From Isoetes taiwanensis (Eukaryota > Streptophyta > Lycopodiopsida > Isoetales > Isoetaceae): DNA of 64,000 bases. Made by a program: the position numbers and the translations under genes. The notes under the pieces are model-generated. The model worked only from the letters and a program-made list of their open reading frames with translations, ran no database searches and was not told where the DNA came from. The stretch is taken from assembly GCA_021234155.1 (NCBI GenBank), contig JAJEKV010000038.1, forward strand, positions 4,092,847 to 4,156,846, read 5' to 3'. Of this stretch, positions 46,834-56,600 are shown piece by piece; the first letter of the stretch is position 1; each line of letters begins with the position of its first letter.

Positions 46834-47458
46834 GATCTTCGACTATGGCGTAGAAATGGAGATAGATCTACAAGAAGAAGAGCAAGAATGTAGGAGTTTT
46901 AGCTTCGATGCAGCGGCCTTGGGTGAACCGAGGAGGGGAGATGATTCTGAAGGTGATGAGGATGGGGATGAGGATGAAAAGAAGTTGTCTGACATAACGC
47001 CAATTTTAGTGGAAGGCAAAGAATACCTATTGCTAAGTGATATCTTGAGGAACCCGTTTTTGTTACTTAATGTGTGCTAGGGAAGACGAGCTTATCAATT
47101 ACCTTGGCGAATGGGTAAACCTAGGCCTAGATTTTGAAGAGGATTTGGACAAAGAGATGTTTGAAGTGTCTAATTATACCCGGCAATGCTATAAAAGCTT
47201 AAAGAAGCCTATGAGAGGCTGGAGTCTCGATTTGCTCAAGATGAGGCGAATCTACCAACGGAAGAAGAATTCGGCGTCTCAGGTGCAAAGCGCCAACGGG
47301 ATCTGTGGGTTTGGCGGAGACCTTCAAATCAATCAAGGGCAAACATAAGCCTCATAGATGAGGATAAATGTGAAGAAGATAAGCTTGAGGGTTCTTATTT
47401 GTGGGAAGTAGATGATTTTTTTCTTGCCGACATGCACGCGGGGGACAGGAAAGATTGA
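46834..47458 (+). pseudogene. acidic/helical protein gene, frameshifted
   Basis: The first frame is strongly acidic (DDSEGDEDGDEDEKKLSD) and leads to EGKEYLLLSDILRNPFLLL. After a TAG at 47,080 the next frame continues REDELINYLGEWVNLGLDFE and KEMFEVSNYTRQCYKSLKK. A third frame ends with GSYLWEVDDFFLADMHAGD and a TGA at 47,458. It is probably one protein of about 200 residues of unknown function. The acidic run suggests a nuclear or chromatin-associated role, but that is only compositional. Confidence 0.4.
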
Positions 47459-47539
47459 AGGACTCTACATTGTTACGATATATCTCAAGATTCGTTAATG
47501 GGGAGATAATCGTCTTCTTGAGAACTTTCAGTCCAAAAG

Positions 47540-47794
47540 GTGCGAGTTTGTCTATTACATCCGTGCATTATGCATGTTGGGGAACCATTCCCAATTGGCA
47601 TCAAACATGAAAGGGTGATAGCAATTCGGCGGGATGTTGTGCTACAATATTTTGACAACCAAGCGGTCTCGGGCGAGCAATATGTTAAATTTTTAGCTGG
47701 CGGGCTTGACTCACCCAAGGTTGGAAGTGGGGTCGATAACATGGAAGTCATTGCCTTGTTGGATCAATGCGGCAGGGGGATTGAAAGAGCATGA
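47540..47794 (+). CDS. 84-aa hypothetical ORF
   Basis: Open from ATG to TGA, containing EPFPIGIKHERVIAIRRDVV and YVKFLAGGLDSPKVGSGVDN. An alternative frame just upstream (NFQSKRCEFVYYIRALCM) may be its lost 5' part. It is followed by an AT-rich 3' flank and a small foldback at 48,029. The 3' flank (GTATCGGTAAAAATTATTTA and so on) is similar to the one after 48.7 kb, so gene-plus-flank units have been duplicated here. Confidence 0.4.
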   Translation: MRVCLLHPCIMHVGEPFPIGIKHERVIAIRRDVVLQYFDNQAVSGEQYVKFLAGGLDSPKVGSGVDNMEVIALLDQCGRGIERA

Positions 47795-48028
47795 AATTGG
47801 CACCGAAGCTTGAAAAATTGGAAGTTATATATTTTCCAACTTGTATCGGTAAAAATTATTTATGTAGATTGTCCTTCGAAATTCCTAATAAAAATTATTT
47901 TATTTGTATTTATTCATATCAATGAAATACATCGGTCGATTTTTTGTCATATCTAGGTTTTGGCGTGGGTGATATTTATCTCGAAGAAATGAAATATTAT
48001 TGGAAAAAACAATTAATTTATTTATTCC

Positions 48029-48058
48029 TCACACGACGCCAGAAGCAACTTCGTGTGA
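48029..48058. repeat. foldback family member 3, short form
   Basis: TCACACGACGC and CTTCGTGTGA flank a 9-nt loop. It lies 235 bp after one stop codon and 7 bp before a TATAAATAG box. Confidence 0.7.
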
Positions 48059-48065
48059 CTCATGT

Positions 48066-48074
48066 TATAAATAG
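48066..48074 (+). promoter_or_regulatory. TATA box of gene 1 in the small-gene array
   Basis: TATAAATAG, 89 bp before the ATG at 48,155. The same box and a similar distance precede the next four genes. Confidence 0.7.
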
Positions 48075-48154
48075 GCGACCGATGTCCACTCGACCTCCGT
48101 ATAGCCTATACGCTCATCTTCTACTTAGGCCCAGCCTTCCACCTTTCCGCTCAG

Positions 48155-48522
48155 ATGGCATCATCATCTTCCTCTAGCAAGCGATCACGCCAAGATAGCA
48201 CTCCCAGCGAGCTGCGCCGTGGACATCACCCTTGCGGTGGTGATGAAGAGGAGATCCATGATGAAAACAACCGTCTCGTCGTCGCCGAGAATATGGAGGC
48301 GGTCGTGATTAGCCTTCACGCGGGAGACTCAGCGTGGCGAGACATTGAGCTTCAGCGGAAACATTAAGCCATGTACCAAGAGGCGGCGAACGCAGGCCGA
48401 GCGGCGGTTTGAAGCCGCTCTGATTCCGGGGCAGCCTTAGAAGATATGGAGAAGAAGCTCGAGTCTGCGGAGGATGAGAACCTTGACCTACGGCTTCAAT
48501 TGCGGGACATGAAAATCAGCTA
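48155..48522 (+). pseudogene. array gene 1: F-box-like/coiled-coil protein, broken
   Basis: The start MASSSSSSKRSRQD is shared with array genes 2 and 3. In a shifted frame the next segment reads like gene 2 (SDITLAVVMKR), a short leucine-proline helix resembling the first part of an F-box (LPxDIxxxVLxRL). Then AENMEAVVISLHAGD, a tyrosine/alanine helix, and a C-terminal coiled coil LEDMEKKLESAEDENLDLRL before a TAG at 48,520-48,522. A TAA after QRKH and a frameshift interrupt it. The 3' flank carries a foldback copy 118 bp later. Function unknown. Confidence 0.5.
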
Positions 48523-48640
48523 GAGGATCATGAAGTTCCCTAGCCGTTGTATCTATCTATTTTTGCTTCAAAGAAAAGTTTTCTCTATTTTTTGCTTCTA
48601 TCTATCCTCTTGTTCCAATGTATGTTCTGTTTTATTAAAA

Positions 48641-48707
48641 GATCACACGACGCGAAATGCCTTGCTTGCAATTAGGTAGCAATCAATGGATTTCGCGTCG
48701 TGTGATC
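48641..48707. repeat. foldback family member 4
   Basis: Perfect 18-nt arms GATCACACGACGCGAAAT and ATTTCGCGTCGTGTGATC. With its flanks it is almost identical to member 6, so the two were duplicated with their genes. Confidence 0.95.
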
Positions 48708-48866
48708 TCCATGCCGTTCTATTTTGCTTCAATGAGAAGTTCTATCTTTAGTTATGTATCAGTAAAATTACTTATGTATAGATTGTATCACCGAAATTAT
48801 CAATAAAATTATCACACGAGCTTTCTACGGAAGAAAAGGCGTTAGAAGAAGTGCGGTTCTTTTTCC

Positions 48867-48926
48867 TCACGACGCGAGAAGTAACGGTCCATTTTCCTGA
48901 CCGACGGCATCCTTCGCGTCGTGTGA
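48867..48926. repeat. foldback family member 5
   Basis: The right arm TTCGCGTCGTGTGA is intact. The left arm TCACGACGCGA has lost two bases. It lies 26 bp before the TATA box of array gene 2. Confidence 0.8.
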
Positions 48927-48951
48927 CTCAAGCTACTACGAAATCCCTGTT

Positions 48952-48960
48952 ATAAATAGA
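48952..48960 (+). promoter_or_regulatory. TATA box of array gene 2
   Basis: TATAAATAG, 101 bp before the ATG at 49,053. The leader between them is CTTCCGCCTTCCG-rich. Confidence 0.7.
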
Positions 48961-49052
48961 AGACCTTCTATCTTGCCTTCGACCTCCGATCCTCTTCCGC
49001 CTTCCGTCTTCTATTCATCTTCTCCGCCTTCCGCCTTCCGCCTTCTGCTCCG

Positions 49053-49322
49053 ATGGCATCTTCATCCTCCTCCAGCAAGCGACCGTGCCCAGAGCTGCCC
49101 TCGGACATCACCCTTGCAGTGGTGATGAAGAGATTCGGGGCTGCTGCATGAGCGAGACCTTGAGCTCGCGGCAACATTAACCAGGTACCGAGAGGCCAAT
49201 AGCCGTAGGGTCGAGGCAGTTTTAACTGCACACAATATTTCGCAGGCGCTAGAAGATATGGAGAAGAAGCTTCGAGTTTGGGAGGATGAGAATGACTTTA
49301 CGGCTTCGACTCTGGGATCATG
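49053..49322 (+). pseudogene. array gene 2: F-box-like/coiled-coil protein, broken
   Basis: The frame gives MASSSSSSKRPCPELPSDIT then LAVVMKRFGAAA and a TGA. Another frame continues RDLELAATLTRYREANSRRV and ALEDMEKKLRVWEDEND, matching gene 1 in order. It lacks the middle third of gene 1. The leader, TATA box, ORF and 3' foldback are all shared with gene 1, so this is a tandem duplicate. Confidence 0.5.
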
Positions 49323-49417
49323 AAGATCCCTAGCCATTGTATATATATTTTTTGTTTCAAAGAAAAGTTTTCTCTATTTCTTGCTTCTATCTGTTCTCTT
49401 GTTTTGTTTTATTAAAA

Positions 49418-49484
49418 GATCACACGACGCGAAATGCCATGCTTGCAATTAGGTAGCAATCAATGGATTTCGCGTCGTATGATC
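49418..49484. repeat. foldback family member 6
   Basis: Arms GATCACACGACGCGAAAT and ATTTCGCGTCGTATGATC, one mismatch. It lies about 100 bp after array gene 2 and has the same spacer as member 4 with one change. Confidence 0.95.
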
Positions 49485-49851
49485 TCCACAACGTACACCT
49501 CGTTGCATGTATAAATTCCTAATTTATTAATGGAAAACTATATGTAACACAAATATCTAGCTAGATTATGTGATAACTTGCGGTGAATGCGAATTTGCAT
49601 GTGGATGACAACGTCTATTCACATGCGTGGCATGTGGATGACAGCGTCATGCCAAGGGCGTGGCATCTTATTTGCCACAATAACATCGCTTTGTGCGGTT
49701 TGCATACGATGCGGCTGGGATATGGCGTATCCCATGATGCGAACATAGGCTACCGTTGCCTAATTGCATGCTATAATTTTAAGCCTCGTGGGATTATTAC
49801 ACAACTTTATCGATTTTCAGAACCAGTAGATTCCAACGTATCTCTAGTTTC

Positions 49852-49859
49852 TATATAAA
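49852..49859 (+). promoter_or_regulatory. TATA box of array gene 3
   Basis: TATATAAA, 96 bp before the ATG at 49,948. Confidence 0.6.
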
Positions 49860-49947
49860 ACGTCGGAGGCCTTTGTCTTCTCCTATCCGCCATCTTCTGT
49901 TCTACCACATCCGCCCTCAGCCATCTCTCCTATTCCCATCACTTTCA

Positions 49948-50762
49948 ATGGCCTCCAGCTCCAGTTCCATCCCTGCCGAGATCTTGTCTCAAGTTCTGGT
50001 CAAGGAAATTAAGAACATTCGTGCTGAAGCGGAGGAATGGATCCGCCTTCTAAAAGAAAAGAATGATGAAGACGTCGCCAAACTGGTTGCGGCAGAGGAC
50101 AAGGCCGCCTTCTATAGGGAGGTGATTTTAGTGCGCGACAATCAGCGGGCTGCCTTAGACCGCCATTAGAGGTAATTTGAGATCTCATTTTGTCCCATTA
50201 AGGGATGCTTAAAAAGCCACATCAGCTTTTTAAACTGTCCAATAAGAGAAGAGCTCCAGTGTATTTTATTCCAGTATTATGTGGCAGCAGTAATTAATGC
50301 AGTTCTAACTAACTTTTGCAGTGTCATCTTTCTACTATAACTTTTGATCAAAAACTCCGATTCGAACACTTGAAAGATCTTTTCATTATGCATCTAATGC
50401 AACAAACGCCGCAGCATTTTCATGAGTAGATCAAAAGTTATAGGGAAAAAACTACAGCAATGAAGTTGTTAATGCTGCATTAATTGCAGTTTGATGTAGA
50501 GTACTCATTCTATTGGAGGATTCTTATGGGGACAAAAGGAGATCTCAAATTACCTCTAATGGAATTGCGCGCCACGAGATATAACCTTCAAGAGAGGCTT
50601 AGGGCCGCAATCGAAGCGGGAGAGGCTGCCCGAGCTCAACTTGATGAGCGGGAAGATAAGGTTGTGGAATATGAGAACGTGGTTGCAGGGCAGGCAATCA
50701 TGTTGGAGGAGCAGAAAAAAATTATCACTGCCCTCCAGAAAGAGCTTGCCCGGCGATCATAG
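49948..50762 (+). pseudogene. array gene 3: coiled-coil protein split by a foldback MITE
   Basis: Part 1 (49,948-50,169) begins MASSSSSIPAEILSQVLVKE, a version of the F-box-like start, and continues with helices (AEEWIRLLKEKNDEDVAKLV). Part 2 (from about 50,560) is a clean coiled coil (ARAQLDEREDKVVEYENVVA) ending QKELARRS at 50,762. The 400 bp between are an inserted hairpin element. Apart from that insertion the frames are intact, so this was the best preserved member of the family. A foldback lies 150 bp after the stop. Confidence 0.6.
50163..50562. mobile_element. hairpin MITE of about 400 bp inside array gene 3
   Basis: Ends CCATTAGAGGTAATTTGAG and CTCAAATTACCTCTAATGG are inverted copies extending about 34 bp. 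Inner segments also pair (CTATAACTTTTGATC with GATCAAAAGTTATAG; ATTAATGCAG with CTGCATTAAT), so most of the element folds on itself around 50,360. TA immediately flanks GAGGTAATTT on both sides and could be a TA duplication, as in Tc1/mariner-type MITEs. The exact junction is uncertain. No coding capacity. Confidence 0.75.
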
Positions 50763-50911
50763 GCATCGGGCTCCTCCTAGAGGGGCCCGTTTTTTTTTTA
50801 ATGTTTGTAATTATTTTATTTCTCAATGGGAAAAGTTTTTGACAAATGTGCCGAATATTACATTTCCTATTTCTTATTTTCAATATCCGTGGTAGAGAGA
50901 ATGACAAGACA

Positions 50912-50976
50912 GATCACACGAAGCGAAACCCTTCATAGGGTTTTAAAGCTCGTGTGCAGATTTCGCGTGGTGTGAT
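50912..50976. repeat. foldback family member 7
   Basis: Arms GATCACACGAAGCGAAA and TTTCGCGTGGTGTGAT, two mismatches. It lies 150 bp after the stop of array gene 3. Confidence 0.85.
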
Positions 50977-51111
50977 ATAGTGTAGTTAGAATAGTTATTA
51001 ATGTGTTCCAGCGGACAGTACCATTAATGTGTTCTAGCGGACAACCGAGAATCCGGCTTCGACACGTGACGACATGACCATCGTGGGTTAATATGTTCAA
51101 GCGCTAATATG

Positions 51112-51118
51112 TATAAAT
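51112..51118 (+). promoter_or_regulatory. TATA box of array gene 4
   Basis: TATAAAT, 93 bp before the ATG at 51,205. Confidence 0.6.
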
Positions 51119-51204
51119 TGAGGTCCTTGCATTGTGCTCCTTCCGCTGGTTAGAGTCTTTGCTCCTCACTTCTATAATCTTAACGTCCCTCCCATTTGTC
51201 ATCT

Positions 51205-51712
51205 ATGGCCTCCACATCCTCAACCCGTGATAAGGGAAAGCGCGAAGAGGATAGAACTCCCCTTCGACATAGTGTTGGGTGTTCTAATGAAGAGGTTGAA
51301 GGAGCAAGATGATCTTCTAAAGGAAAACGCCGTTACAATTCAGCAGAAAGAAGAAGAGAATGAATTCAACCTTCTCATGCTTCGTAGCCAGGAGAGGCAA
51401 ATCAGGCGGCTGAATAGAAGGCTGGACAGGATGACATGCCCCAACAACTGCACTGAGGTGGTTATGACGGCAACGCGGTTGCTAATTCAGGCAGAAGAAC
51501 ACGTTGTGCTATTGGGACAGGAGCAGGACATGTACAAAGAGATGGTGGACAGATTGGAGGAACGTTTGGATAGGGTGATTGCTCGCTTCCCGGGGGCTTC
51601 ACCCCTTTATATAGAGCATATGGCATGTGCGTGCAAGGGGTCGACTGAAACCCCCCTGTATACGGCTTTTTGCGGGCGAAACCCCCCAACCATACGTAAA
51701 TATGAATTTTAA
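51205..51712 (+). pseudogene. array gene 4: F-box-like/coiled-coil protein, one frameshift
   Basis: From the ATG at 51,205 the frame reads MASTSSTRDKGKREEDR. The long frame of the same region (open since 51,134) then carries ELPFDIVLGVLMKRLKEQDD and a long helical region (QKEEENEFNLLMLRSQERQI, RRLNRRLDRMTC, then EEHVVLLGQEQDMYKEMVDR). One single-base shift near 51,240 joins them. The helix-rich part ends at about 51,610, and the last 30 codons look like read-through. The LPFDIVLGVLMKRL segment is the clearest F-box-like start of the family. Confidence 0.55.
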
Positions 51713-51945
51713 TTTTTGGCCCCTTATCCGTACATGTACGCCAGTCCCAACTAGCAATCCATATACCCTTTCTCGTACATATACTGGAATGTTGGTCGAT
51801 GTTTATCATACATATACTGGAATGTTGGCCAATGGTTGGGTTTATAATGTTGGCATATGGGATGTTGAAATGTTCATGAAATGTTGTCCTAACCCCTATG
51901 GTAGTTATGGTGCTCACCCTTATGGCAACACTTATGGCCAAACAT

Positions 51946-52032
51946 CATAACCTATGTCACCTCAAAAGGTTTACATCATAACCTATGTCACCTCAAAAGG
52001 TTTACATCATAACCTATGTCACCTCAAAAGGG
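51946..52032 (+). repeat. 33-bp tandem repeat, nearly three units
   Basis: The unit contains CATAACCTATGTCACCTC and AAAAGG. It is followed by looser CATAACCT words to about 52,120. It lies between array genes 4 and 5, where a foldback might have been expected but is absent. Confidence 0.85.
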
Positions 52033-52191
52033 ACGTTGCCATCATAACCTCTAACATGATAATCATAACCTTCAACATCATAATCTATAACCTTTAAAAT
52101 AAAATCATAACCTTAAGATGATAATCTATTGGCATAATGACATCATAATGGTTGGGCATATTGGCATCAAATCTGCATATTCGGTTTTTGC

Positions 52192-52200
52192 TTTATAAGT
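52192..52200 (+). promoter_or_regulatory. TATA box of array gene 5
   Basis: TATAAGTAG, 104 bp before the ATG at 52,296, in line with the other four spacings. Confidence 0.55.
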
Positions 52201-52295
52201 AGTGGCGGGAGTAGTCTCTTCATCACCATCACCTATCCATTTCCCGGATCCTATTCCTTCCCCCAAGTTCCTTCCTTCCTTCTCCTTGCTTTGGA

Positions 52296-52595
52296 ATGGC
52301 CCGGATCAAGGTGACTGCCCGAAGGCAGCCTGCAGAATCGTCCTCTTCCAGCCATCCAGGCATGGAGATGATGTTTGTGGCCACATTTACTTGTTTGGAG
52401 GTGAACCGATTGAAGGATCAAGGAGCAAATGTGTCTGCCAGGGTGTGGAGCTGGCTTGATCGGGTTTGTCCGCATGAGGCACGTCTTCTAGAGATGAACA
52501 TTGAGGCAAGCGGCCTACTCGCCGAGTTTACCTTGGATGCCCCCTCCAGGCTATATCACGCATGGGATGCAAGGATAATCGGCTTTATAATCTAA
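52296..52595 (+). CDS. array gene 5: 99-aa protein, unknown
   Basis: An intact frame from ATG to TAA. It begins MARIKVTARRQPAESSSSS, a basic/serine-rich start like the other array genes, and continues with a helix-rich body (FVATFTCLEVNRLKDQGANV, then WSWLDRVCPHEARLLEM). It ends close to the AT-rich flank of the minus-strand gene. No family is recognised. It may be a truncated, more distant member of the same family. Confidence 0.5.
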   Translation: MARIKVTARRQPAESSSSSHPGMEMMFVATFTCLEVNRLKDQGANVSARVWSWLDRVCPHEARLLEMNIEASGLLAEFTLDAPSRLYHAWDARIIGFII

Positions 52596-52599
52596 CACT

Positions 52600-53607
52600 T
52601 TGATCTTTCTGTAAAAACCAGGGGTGAAAACAATGCATGCATGAGTTTTTTTTGTAAAAGCAGTCTTCAATATTATATAATAATATGGTCGGAATATGGT
52701 AGCTTCAGGTATTGCAGGGGTAAAAACATGCAAGGCTTCTGCATGCACGAGTTTTCTTGTACAAAAAATCTTCAACATAATATAATATAGTATCTTTTTG
52801 TGTAAACTGTAGTTGCATTTGTCTTTTTCTGTAAACTGTAGTAAACTATGGTTCTATTTACTTCAAATAAGAAACTGAAACTGAAAATCTCTTGCACATC
52901 CAAACAAAACTGTTGCAGGTCTGTTGCAGATCTAATGTTTACAACTTTAAACCTGGCTTTGAACTTCCAAACGCTACCAAAGAACTTCCAAACGCTACCT
53001 AAACTGTAAGGATGACACACAGTAATCTTAAGTCAGTATTAAGTGCATGCAAAATAGACATTTAAAGCTGTCTATTTTGCATTTATGTTGCTCTGGTTTC
53101 TAGTTGGTGAATAAAGCTTGACGTCCTTCAAAAAAATTCTTTCTACATCTATATCTGAAACTGGTCTGAAACATCCTTCCTACATTCAAGTCTACATGTC
53201 CATAAAGCAAGCAGTTCCAAACAAAGTTCAAACAAGAGTTCAAATAGGGTTCCTTTTACCACTCTCCAAGCAGAACAGTTTGTTTACGTTCAGATCAAGG
53301 CTCAGGTGACCTTCTGCTTCCCTTTCCCACCACCTAAATATTCCAGAATCCATTAAATATGTCAGACCTTTAAACTTTTAAACAAATTCTAAACCTGCAA
53401 CTGTGAACACATATAAAATACAAGTTTACATTAACCTTTCGACTGATCAGCAATAAATCTCTCAAATTGCAATCTGTCATGGTCATCAAGTACATATGTT
53501 CCAGATTTTGGCTTGTAAGTTAGGTTAGCCAAAGCAATGACAGAGTCTAATGATATCATATTGTTTGTCCGAAGACGGTCAAATGTGTACCAACTTCTTT
53601 TTTCGAA
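52600..53607. other. AT-rich intergenic region with one hairpin
   Basis: Two diverged copies of a segment with GCATGCA(T)GAGTTTT and TAATATAATAT words lie at about 52,610-52,790. A perfect 13-bp stem TGCAAAATAGACA / TGTCTATTTTGCA with an 8-nt loop is at 53,048-53,081. No coding frame is convincing. This is the 3' flank of the minus-strand gene that ends at 53,608. Confidence 0.6.
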
Positions 53608-56600
53608 TTATCTTTGGTTATACCATGCCAAGTTAAGTTCAACCAAATAAGAAGGTCTGGAACTCAGATCAATTGGCTCCCTACTTTCTTTCCACCCTCT
53701 ACCAATCTTCTTTCGAATACTAATAATCCTACCCAAGTACCAAGTTGCCTTCAAAACCTCATGCTTTCCCTTAACTTGACATGCCTTGGCTTCCACCTCA
53801 AAGAAAACTGCACAATCAGATCCAATGCCAAGAGCAGTGGCTGCATTAATTTCCTTATTCCTTACATCCATTTGCAAAACATGATTTTTCACTTTGGTTA
53901 ATCTATCCTTGGAGAGCCAAGGATTTCCATTAAGCTGGCTGACAAGAGTGGACTTGCATACTTTTTTATTGTCTATCATCACACATCTTTCAACTTTCAC
54001 TATTTCTGGCTGCTCGGTCTCATCCACCATGTCATCAAATGTATGTCTCAATTCCATCTTTGCTGTTATTTCCTCAATGTCTTCCACGGTGAGCACGCAC
54101 AAAGAACTGCAAACAACATCCTCTTCATGTTCCACTTCAGCCCGTCTGTCTCATCTTCACACTCCATCGAATCCAAGCTATTTGGAAGTATTTCTTGTCA
54201 AAATAATCCTCATGCTTCCAAGGATGAGTCCACCATGTGTCAACTCCCTTCTCGTTACAGCAAATGCCAACTTTCAAACACATCTCTTGTGCTTCTCTCA
54301 TTCCTTCTTTTAAAGCACACGTAATTTTGTCTGAATTGTCAACTGTGCTATAATTTCCTAAATCACAAGTCAACTCTATACCATCAGGACCTGCCTTCTT
54401 CTCTAAAATATGCCAGATGTTTTCTTGCTTCAAATGTGTGGCAGGGAACAACAATTTCCCGAGCGCTTGAAACTCTGCCACTCTATTCAAAGCATTTGCT
54501 GTTTCGAGCAGATCTGCACCTGTGTAGGACCTTTCATTTTGGATCATGCCTCCCACCTTACTAAAGAAATTTTCTATGATCGAACAGGTGCCACTCAAGG
54601 GAACAGAAATGCCAATGCAATTTTTCGAAAAACTTGATCAACAAAACAGCAAAATGGCATGACAATTGTATATCAAGGAATGTCTCACGGCTGATGAAGT
54701 TTTGCTTCAAAGTGTGCATTGGATGCCTTATTATCCACAACCTCCATAGCCTAAGAAAACAAAAAACATAACAACTCTTGTGAGAAACAAGAAACCATCA
54801 CAAACATAAACTCAATAATTACCTTAAGAAGAATGAGATTTGTAGATCTTTGCCTTGACACGATCCCACAGGTCCATATGCGGTGATAAGAATATGTCAA
54901 TGTATAAGGCCCAAAGAAATGTAGGTTTCGGTTCCTAAAGTCCGCATTGGAGGAGAATTAGATGGATCTCAGAGTGTGCGTGAGACAAGATTGAACCTTC
55001 CGTGAAGCAATCCGTTGTCTTTGCCTCCAATTTTATGCGCCCTTCCTTTCTACATCTCCAAGTTGAAGGCCATGCTCTCCTTGGAATGCATAGAATACGT
55101 GCCAAATGTCATTCAATGTGACAAGATCTTCTCCTAAAAACAGCCTCCTAGCTGCATTATCTAGTGGATTGATTAGTTTCTTTCCGTTGTGTATAAAATC
55201 TTGATCATGCAAGCCTTGAATGCTGCCATCATTCCTCTTTCTTTGCGAAAAAACCCAACCTTCCCCTTTGGATTGCAAATTTTGTTCCTGCATCCTTCAA
55301 TTTTGTGTAATCTTCCATCATGCAACACCGCTTCACGTGCATCTCCATCCGAGCTATGGCCAATTAATGGCCCCAAAGCGTCCTCAAATTCTTGTCCCAC
55401 AGAACTTCTATTTCTTCCCATTGAGCTCTCACGGCTTTACTATCAAACTTGTTGCATGTTAGTTGTATGGCTAGGACAAGCTTCGGAAGACGTGCATGCA
55501 ATGGATTTACAAGGAAAACACGAGCATAGTGTGCTATCATATTCTTCTCAAAAGCATCAACTATCTTCTTGTAACCTGTATCACCACTTCCAACCTTTAC
55601 AGTAAAGCTTGGTTCACATGCATGGTTCTCCAAGATGCCACAAAACCCTACTAAGCGGTCTTCTTTTGCATTCCAATTATCTGAGACCTCTTTATTTGTC
55701 TCATCTTACGCAACAAGAGTGGGAACACATCCGACTTTCAAGTCAAGGGCTGCCATGTGCACGGCATATATGTTTGCCAAATGAATAAATGTTTCCTCCA
55801 CTATGCCAACCCTATAAGTAAAATTTTTCCTAGTGGACCGCATTGTGGTTGATAGACTAGGACGGAGAAATTTAGGGTCAAAAATTATGCATCCTCCTTC
55901 CACCCCATATTCTAATGGTCTCAAACAACTCTTTGGTTGTCTGGTTGTAACGTCTCTTATGTCCTGGTCTTATGACATTTTGAGCAATGTCAGTGAGAAA
56001 GTTCCACAGGGCTGGTTTACCATCAAATTTTCCTTGTGAGTGAGCCTCTCTTATATCATTGCAAAACTTGCGCACATCTTTTCGATTCATGGACTCACTC
56101 AAACTTCCTCGTGGAGATCTGACCTTCACAGACAAAGCTACATTCTTTATCTTTGAGAAAGTCAATTCTTTCTTCAATAACCTATTTTCAAGCCTGCTGT
56201 CTTTGGCCATTTTTTTCATTTCGGTGTATATGAGGAAATCTACCCTTGTACAAGTCTTTGTATCACGTTGACCTCTCTCTATTTTTTTCTCATCTTGTCT
56301 GTATACTCTCATACGGAAGTCCCTCTCTTTGGGAATTGCTGCACAATAAGAACATTGGAAGTTTGGAAAGCTTTTACTATCTAAACTCACTCAAACACCT
56401 CACATGCCGTAATGTTCCATTGACCTCAACCACCTCGTCACCTATCTGGAACTTTGCTGCTATCTTTGGTTCAGAGTACCAAGATTGACCTGCCTTGGAA
56501 TCATCTAGAAAAGGCCTCAAGTCCCTCTTCTTTGTGCCATACCTATATTCTAGTTGCCAGAAACCCCAACATAGTAAACCCAAACACTCATTTCCTGCTT

